Below, one piece after another: positions 30,963-34,683 of a DNA stretch of 34,683 bases (position 1 is the first letter of the stretch; every line of letters starts with the position of its first letter). The notes under the pieces were generated by a model, which searched no databases, was not told the DNA's origin, and worked only from the letters and a program-made list of their open reading frames with translations. The stretch comes from Chara braunii (lineage: Eukaryota > Streptophyta > Charophyceae > Charales > Characeae), in assembly GCA_003427395.1 (NCBI GenBank), contig BFEA01000344.1:1402013-1436695 (forward strand), in the 5' to 3' direction. A program made the position numbers and the translations under genes.

Positions 30963-32083
30963 TCTTGTCTTTCAAACCTTTGCTTGTTGACTTTCTCAGT
31001 AATCCCTCCTCACGGCTGCGGCTGTTGACCTGGAGCCTTGAGGATTTGGTATTGTCCTTCTCTACTATTCGGCTGTTTCATGAGAAACGTACTCGTTTTA
31101 GACTGCGGCTTATATTGTCTAAGGTTATTTCTTTTCGATTTAATCTTCCTATTCATAGACATTTGGTTGCGAAGATTACATATGACGATGCGCTTTGCAA
31201 AACGGAAATTCGGAGAATCTGTATTGAGCTCATTAGACAACTTGATATAGAAGAGGTATGGAAACCGGTGCTTGTACGAAGGTTACGACTTGTGTGGCGG
31301 AAGAATNGTACTGTCGGTAGTTTCCTGCATAATTTTCGTCCGATCTCTCGTACTTCCTCTCATGTNTGTTCGTGCTCCTGCACTGATAAGTCTTTTCCCC
31401 GTAGTGGTGGACACGTTGCTTTCCGCTTGAGTGAGGTTGACTTCTTCCCTGGGTGGTTGACTAATTCTCGCAACATCGTCAAACCTTCGCAATCCTCAAT
31501 CATTCGTGATCTTCGACGCCAACTCACGGAATCTTTCCTTTCTATTCAGCAACTGCGTCTTCCTGCTCGTCACCCCTTGCTTAGCAACCAATCATTGTCA
31601 CGCTGCATATCTTTTGTTTCGTCTTTTCTGACCTATCTTTCTTCTTCTTCTTCTTCTTCTTCTTCTTCTTCCACATATTCGTCTCCCACTCTATCTTTCT
31701 CTGACTTTTCTTCCTTACCTTGTACCGTTGACTCTATCAAGGCTCTTCTTGCTTCCCTAGACGGTTTGGTTCGTTGTCCTATCGATCATAACCCAGGAGA
31801 TACTTTCGTCTGTTGTCCCTGTGTTTACAATGACGACATGAATAAGTTGTTTTTACAGCACGACGACAAGACCCCTGATGATGGTTGGTTGGCGGACCAA
31901 CCGAAACTAGTCGGGTCCTACCGCCATGTTCTTCATCGATGTATCTTACGATTTTTCGTCGCGTTCGGGTTTTTTCTACTTCTACGTATTTTGCCTTCCT
32001 TTCTTGTTCTCTTACTTTCTCCTTTCTTCTCTTCTGTCCCGACTAGTCCGAGTCATCTGTCACCTATCCTCTGTGAGTATTGA
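30963..32083 (+). mobile_element. Penelope-like element, partial upstream copy (ORF2 fragment)
   Basis: A 372-codon open frame begins within the element. It aligns with the second copy from its LSFKPL segment and starts abruptly inside the methyltransferase ORF, so this copy is 5'-truncated. A Cys cluster (CSCSCTDKSFPRSGGH) may bind metal. Further on, VRCPIDHNPGDTFVCCP resembles the first fingers motif of Penelope-type reverse transcriptases (D-x-N-x-G). The rest of the catalytic RT is absent: the frame turns into a Leu/Phe/Ser-rich tail from pyrimidine-rich DNA and stops at 32,083. A Ser run comes from (CTT)n at 31,640-31,670. Two ambiguous bases (31,306 and 31,366) lie in the frame. Confidence 0.6.
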
Positions 32084-32227
32084 CGCCACCTCTTGATGAA
32101 TGATCTAACGAAGTTGCTGTGTACGCTCACATCTACTTCGATTCACGAAGTAACCTCGGTAGGAATTAAACTACGTGATTGTGTGGCTTCTACATAGTGT
32201 TAGGTGTTCATTCATTTGTCTTCCACG
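32084..32227 (+). other. Leader of the second Penelope-like copy
   Basis: There is no ORF. The pyrimidine-rich DNA from about 31,960 to the ATG at 32,228 probably is the 5' leader. The junction between the copies lies somewhere in 31,940-32,090 but cannot be placed from one example. ACTTCG-ATTCACGAAGT near 32,133 is a small hairpin. Confidence 0.35.
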
Positions 32228-33556
32228 ATGGCGTCCAACTTCTCATCATCCATTGTCCATACCTGTTATAATTGTGGTGATCCCAACCATTTCGTTAGGT
32301 GGTATCCTCATCCCCCCTGTCAGAATCAAGCTAGTACGGCTCTTGTCCCTGCGTCTACCCCAATCCTCACTACCCCTGCTTATGTTGTTGCGTCCTCTTC
32401 GGCAGTCGTTCCACATGTGGCCGGTGGGTACCAGAATACTTCGAGTTACACCAAAGGCAATGGTTGGCACCAGGCGAGGCAGCCGCTAGAGTACCTTGAG
32501 AGTACCGTGGCTGCTATCAAGATCCGACATGATGCTGAGGTAGAACGGGAGAAGAATAAACAAGTTGAGGAAGATCATATCAGGAAGGAGAAGGAGGATG
32601 AAGAGAGAAGAGCGAAGGATAAGTTAGAGAGAGAAGAACTGAATAAGTCAATGATGGACAACATGAATAGGAGATTCGATACTATTTGTATGGCACTATC
32701 CGGCAAGAGGCTCGACGAGATTGAGTTACCACACAAGTCCGAGGCGCTTCGTGCCACAGTACCAGTTGCGACAACTCAGAACAATGATGATGTGCTCGCC
32801 AAACTGATGGCAGAGCAGGAGAAGATGAAGATCCAGTTGGAGGAGGCTGCAGCAGTTGAAAGACGCTTGGAGAAAATTGAAAAAGAAATGGTGATCCTTC
32901 GGCAAGCTCGAAATGACGCAAAAACGGAAGTCGAGGCATGGCGACAGGAAGCAATTCGACCTGCCTCTAGGCGGGGCTGCGTTGCGTTGTCCACCCCCAG
33001 TGCCCAAGCAACGATATTGCCTCGAAGCACGCCAACCAAGACTCCGGCGGTACGAGTTGACTACAAAGAACTTAAGGAGCTGCGCTAGATGGAGGTTGAC
33101 AAGCTCAAGGAACTTCGATTACTGGAACTCAACGGAAGAAGGGAGGCTGAGCAAGAATTGGAGCTCGCAAAGCAGAAGATCGCGGAGATGGAAGCCAGTA
33201 AGGTGGGTCACACTCCAAGATCGAATCTCAGAGAGCGATTGGACGTGGTGGCTGCTGTTTCGGGTAAAGCGAAGAAGAAGAGCACTACACAGACTCCTGT
33301 TCATCTCAACGATCGTGAGGCTTTCATCAAGGAAACGCGCAAAGCACTCCCTCAAACCAAGGACAAGTTGATGGCAATTTGTGCAGCAGAGGGCATTAAA
33401 TATGTTACCATACGACAGAGTATTGACGAGATTGTTGCCAAGCGCGTTCTACAGGCTTTTCCTCCTGCCACCATTGATTCTACAGTGGAGGTTTCTGATG
33501 ACCTGGTTGGAGATGAGTCATCTAAGGAGGCCGGGGGAGATTTTGCTGCTTCGTAG
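32228..33556 (+). pseudogene. Penelope-like element ORF1: gag-like zinc knuckle and coiled coil
   Basis: The ATG at 32,228 (CACGATGG) opens a 442-codon frame with one TAG at 33,086-33,088 and no other break. Residues 13-26 form a zinc knuckle CX2CX4HX4-Y (CYNCGDPNHFVRWY), whose last Cys is Tyr (TAT at 32,303 instead of TGT, one base). A Pro/Thr/Ser/Val linker follows. Residues about 100-150 and 190-240 are Glu/Lys/Arg-rich helices (coiled coil), as is the segment after the TAG. The C-terminus has LMAICAAEGIKYVTIRQSIDEI and an acidic end. It would bind nucleic acid and self-associate like Gag. It lies 110 bp before ORF2 on the same strand. The single TAG may be decay or readthrough. Confidence 0.7.
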
Positions 33557-33639
33557 AATCTCTCCCGGACGCGGCTCAACTTTGGGCGGTTTTGTGACGA
33601 TGCTGCCTTTTAAGATCCTCATATGTTTCTTTACTCCAT

Positions 33640-33666
33640 TGCCGCGAACTTAATTCTTTTCTACAG
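33640..33666 (+). promoter_or_regulatory. Possible splice acceptor before ORF2
   Basis: TTAATTCTTTTCTACAG directly precedes the open frame GTGGTGGTG at 33,667, which has no nearby ATG. Penelope-like elements are known to carry introns, so ORF2 may be reached by splicing from ORF1. This is inference. Confidence 0.35.
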
Positions 33667-34605
33667 GTGGTGGTGATTGCGTTGATCCTGTCAAATTGTA
33701 TTTCATGGGCTTCTAAGTTTAGTAAGTGTATTGTGGATACCTGGCGCTCTGACTGTGACCGTGTTGGGGGACCATTGGTGTATCTTCGTGTTTCTCCTTG
33801 GTGTAGACACATCTATATCGGTAGTACCGGTCGGGACATTCATTCGCGATGGAATGAACATGTATATCGGGCGCGCAATTCTAACCTTATTTCTAAGGGG
33901 ACTCGTAATGAACGTCTGTATGGGTGGCTTCAGCGCAGTGGTATCGAACACTATGTGACTATTCCGTTATGCTTTTGTTCCTCCACTGATTTGTTGAAGG
34001 TGGAATCCATTTTTATTCAAAGGTCTGGTGCCTCCCTCAATTCACGAGGACGTGTATGTCAACCTCGAAGACGGCGACCAGGTAAGCGTGAGCACAGGCG
34101 ACGCTCTGTACGGATTGGTGAGGGTTCTTCTCTAGTTCCTCTTGCTTCCTCCTCCTCCTCTTCTTCTTCTTTTTCTTCTTCTTCTTCTTCTTCTTCTTCT
34201 TCTTCTTCTTCTTCTTCTTCTTCTTCTTCTTTTTCTGCTTCGACTCTGCTTTCCACCCCGTTGACTTTCCATTCATCTACTGGATTCTCTTCTGTTAGTT
34301 TTCTGAGTATTCTTAACTCTACTGCTAATGACAGCATCAATAGTATTGTTGTGACATGTCGAGGTGGTTCGACGTTGACCGATAATTGGAAGGTGCTCAA
34401 AAAATCTTTTGGTAACTCTGTTGTCTCCTGTGGGTCTGGCCACGATCTACTTCGTCACTCTCGGAGTTTCTTTAAGGATGGTTCGGTCGTTATTTTTCGG
34501 TCTATTGTATCCTATAATTGTCGAGCCTTGTCTTTCAAACCTTTGCATGTTGACTTTCTTAGTAATCCCTCCTCACGACGGCGGTTGTTTGACCTGGAGC
34601 CTTGA
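33667..34605 (+). pseudogene. Penelope-like ORF2 start: N-terminal GIY-YIG endonuclease
   Basis: GIY-YIG nucleases nick target DNA. The frame shows LVYLRVSP (GIY-like, residues 37-44), then HIYIGSTGRDIHSRWNEH (Y50-IG, R56, R61, H65). The catalytic Glu is in LLKVESIFIQ (E113, codon at 34,003) and the Asn is in GASLNSRG (N125). All key positions of the family are present. A basic patch (PRRRRPGKREHRR) and a Ser run from (TTC)n follow, then a Cys-containing region that overlaps the upstream copy. An extra T near 34,580 relative to the first copy shifts the frame, which closes at 34,605; beyond that the element continues out of frame past the window. GIY-YIG ahead of RT, not after it, is the permuted order known from Naiad/Chlamys-type Penelope elements. 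Confidence 0.75.
34160..34232. repeat. (TTC)n microsatellite inside ORF2
   Basis: About 24 CTT/TTC units encode a Ser run on the plus strand. The Lys/Glu-run ORFs on the minus strand are artefacts of it. Confidence 0.95.
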
Positions 34606-34683
34606 GGATTTGGTATTGTCCTTCTCTACTATTCGGCTGTTTCATGAGAAACGTACTCGTTTTAGACTGCGGCTTATATTGTC
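34527..34683 (+). repeat. Direct repeat of 30,964-31,119
   Basis: The last about 157 bases match 30,964-31,119 with a handful of substitutions and one extra T, offset by 3,564 bp. This proves that two copies of one element are present in the same orientation, and it fixes the left end of the upstream copy at about 30,963. Confidence 0.95.

Noticed and set aside
34037-34400. Lys- and Glu-run minus-strand ORFs
   Set aside because: They are produced by the (TTC)n microsatellite on the other strand of ORF2.

Overview
This window is nuclear DNA from a eukaryote and is almost entirely mobile-element and satellite material. No intact housekeeping gene, rRNA, tRNA or bacterial-style operon is visible. 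The content suggests a large, repeat-rich green-lineage genome. My best guess is a charophyte alga such as Chara, because of a Penelope-like element with an N-terminal GIY-YIG domain and a ParB/methyltransferase-type giant ORF. The species is inference; the sequence does not prove it.

Layout. 1-3.3 kb: microsatellites, a degenerate TG-rich tandem repeat, a TATA-like box at 2,298 and a 52-bp satellite (about 2.44-3.27 kb). 3.8-4.6 kb: one unrecognised minus-strand ORF. 4.6-11.1 kb: mostly no recognisable gene, with a hairpin at 10.29-10.34 kb. 11.17-11.86 kb: a TATA box, leader and the RGG-rich start of a gag-like ORF on the plus strand. 12.1-17.35 kb: a minus-strand Ty3/gypsy retroelement fossil. 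Gag with a zinc knuckle, a mutated protease, the RNase H C-terminus and integrase can be traced; reverse transcriptase is deleted. 17.9-21.7 kb: a decayed minus-strand transposase-like gene (DUF7869-type, by recall) with unrecognised downstream ORFs.

21.9-26.6 kb: three arrays of short palindromic tandem repeats (about 72-bp, 34-bp and 15/31-bp units) surround a 107-bp duplicated block, a TATA box (23,297) and an unknown ORF (24,603-25,475). 26.72-30.96 kb: the most interesting object, a fossil of one intronless ORF of roughly 1,400 codons. It has a basic N-terminus, an unknown domain, a ParB-like segment and a C-terminal region resembling a beta-class DNA methyltransferase. It carries about eight stops and two frameshifts.

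30.96 kb to the end: a Penelope-like retroelement interrupts the methyltransferase ORF. A partial copy (30,963-32,083) is followed head-to-tail by a second copy. That second copy has a gag-like zinc-knuckle/coiled-coil ORF1 (32,228-33,556) and an ORF2 starting with GIY-YIG endonuclease (33,667 onward), and it runs off the window. The same 153-bp stretch occurs in both copies about 3,564 bp apart.

The elements do not form one pathway. They are nested and degraded mobile elements. The possible exception is the 23-31 kb block, where promoter, palindromic arrays, unknown ORF and ParB/methyltransferase ORF may belong to one unnamed large element (inference).
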